Shown here piece after piece: positions 63,426 to 64,000 of a stretch of 64,000 bases of DNA. The translations under genes were made by a program, and so were the position numbers. A model generated the notes under the pieces. That model was not told where the DNA came from, searched no databases, and saw only the letters and a program-made list of their open reading frames with translations. The number at the start of each line of letters is the position of its first letter. Within the stretch, counting starts at the first letter, position 1. This DNA comes from Burkholderia sp. BCC0506 (GTDB taxonomy: Bacteria; Pseudomonadota; Gammaproteobacteria; Burkholderiales; Burkholderiaceae): the NCBI RefSeq assembly GCF_902833145.1, contig NZ_CADFEN010000002.1:186001-250000 (forward strand), in the 5' to 3' direction.

Positions 63426-64000
63426 ACCAGGCCGAATTCTTTTCATGCCCGATCCACCTGATGTCGATGAACGAGACGGTCGACTGGATCGACGCGCGGG
63501 TCGAGAAGCGGGAATTCACGCAGCACGTAGTCGTCAACGTCGCGAAGCTCGTTCACCTGCAGCGCGACGCAGCGCTCGCCGCGTCGGTTCGCGCATGCGA
63601 CATCGTCAACGTCGACGGCATGGGCGTGGTCTGGGGGGCGCGGCTGCTCGGCATCCCGGTGCCGGAGCGTGTCGCGGGCGTGGATCTGTTCCATCGGCTG
63701 CTGGCACTGGCCGATGCGAAAGGGCTGCCGGTCTATCTGCTCGGCGCGACGCAGGAAGTCGTCGAACAGGTCGTCGCGGTGGCGACGGCGCGCTATCCGC
63801 GGCTGCCGATCGCGGGATATCACCACGGCTATTTCTGGGACGACGAACAGGCGGTCGTGGACGACATCCGTCGCTCGGGTGCACGAATGCTGTTCGTCGC
63901 GATCACGTCGCCGCGCAAGGAGAATTTCATCAATCGATGGAAAGCGCAGTTGGGCGTCGATTTCGTGATGGGCGTGGGCGGGACGTTCGACGTGGTGGCG
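63422..64000 (+). CDS. WecG/TagA/CpsF-family glycosyltransferase (partial, cut by window edge)
   Basis: First 193 residues of a GT26-family transferase; the frame is open to the right edge. Seen: MNETVDWIDARVEKREF, VVVNVAKLVHLQRD, the catalytic-region motif CDIVNVDGMGVVWGARLLGIPVPERVAGVDLFHRLL, YLLGATQEVV and FVAITSPRKENFI. WecG adds ManNAcA, and TagA adds ManNAc, to lipid-linked sugar; with wecB and wecC in the same operon, ManNAcA transfer is the likely job. ATGA overlap with the preceding gene. Confidence 0.92.
   Translation, partial: MNQAEFFSCPIHLMSMNETVDWIDARVEKREFTQHVVVNVAKLVHLQRDAALAASVRACDIVNVDGMGVVWGARLLGIPVPERVAGVDLFHRLLALADAKGLPVYLLGATQEVVEQVVAVATARYPRLPIAGYHHGYFWDDEQAVVDDIRRSGARMLFVAITSPRKENFINRWKAQLGVDFVMGVGGTFDVVA

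Overview
The window is GC-rich with strong third-position G/C bias. Its gene content (AzlCD with an Lrp-type regulator, OmpC-type porin, BetR-type response regulator, FHA-like two-partner secretion, a Bce-like exopolysaccharide locus) points to Burkholderia, probably the cepacia complex and probably a secondary replicon. The assignment rests on protein resemblance only; no rRNA or tRNA is present. No insertion sequence, prophage or CRISPR array was seen.

Layout. 1-14.2 kb: mixed metabolic and transport genes (end of an ABC exporter, aldo/keto reductase with divergent LysR regulator, ArsR-type regulator with a PLP decarboxylase, cupin, SDR, SurE-type phosphatase, AzlCD with divergent Lrp/AsnC regulator, LysE exporter, flavin reductase, thioredoxin-like protein, YjbQ protein). 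14.2-17.5 kb: a minus-strand operon of BetR-type response regulator, periplasmic molybdopterin-fold protein and hybrid kinase. 17.8-19.4 kb: two lipoproteins (Sel1 type and CsgG-like).

19.8-30.5 kb: a catabolic island with two cytosolic sulfatases, their formylglycine-generating enzyme, a GH3 glycosidase, an MFS importer, a porin, a BON protein and a TetR regulator. Three sigma70-type promoters in it, one per transcription unit, carry the same palindrome (consensus ATTATCC-N-ATC-GGATAAT) overlapping the -10 box. It reads as a self-contained, TetR-controlled pathway for a sulfated glycoside and is the best candidate here for an undescribed system.

30.7-39.0 kb: an Rcs-like phosphorelay, with two large hybrid kinases flanking a 65-residue protein and an RcsB-like regulator. 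The first kinase has a receiver without its phosphoacceptor Asp; the second has an intact receiver plus an Hpt domain. 39.0-51.0 kb (minus strand): a TpsB transporter followed by three tandem FHA-like TpsA exoproteins with GLUG repeats, sharing near-identical secretion domains in a mosaic pattern. 52.0 kb to the right edge: an exopolysaccharide operon (initiating glycosyltransferase, Wza-like export lipoprotein, tyrosine phosphatase, tyrosine kinase, wecB, wecC, flippase, polymerase, GT4 transferase, truncated WecG/TagA transferase). The order phosphorelay - adhesins - exopolysaccharide suggests a coordinated surface/biofilm region, but control of the latter two by the relay is inferred from proximity only.
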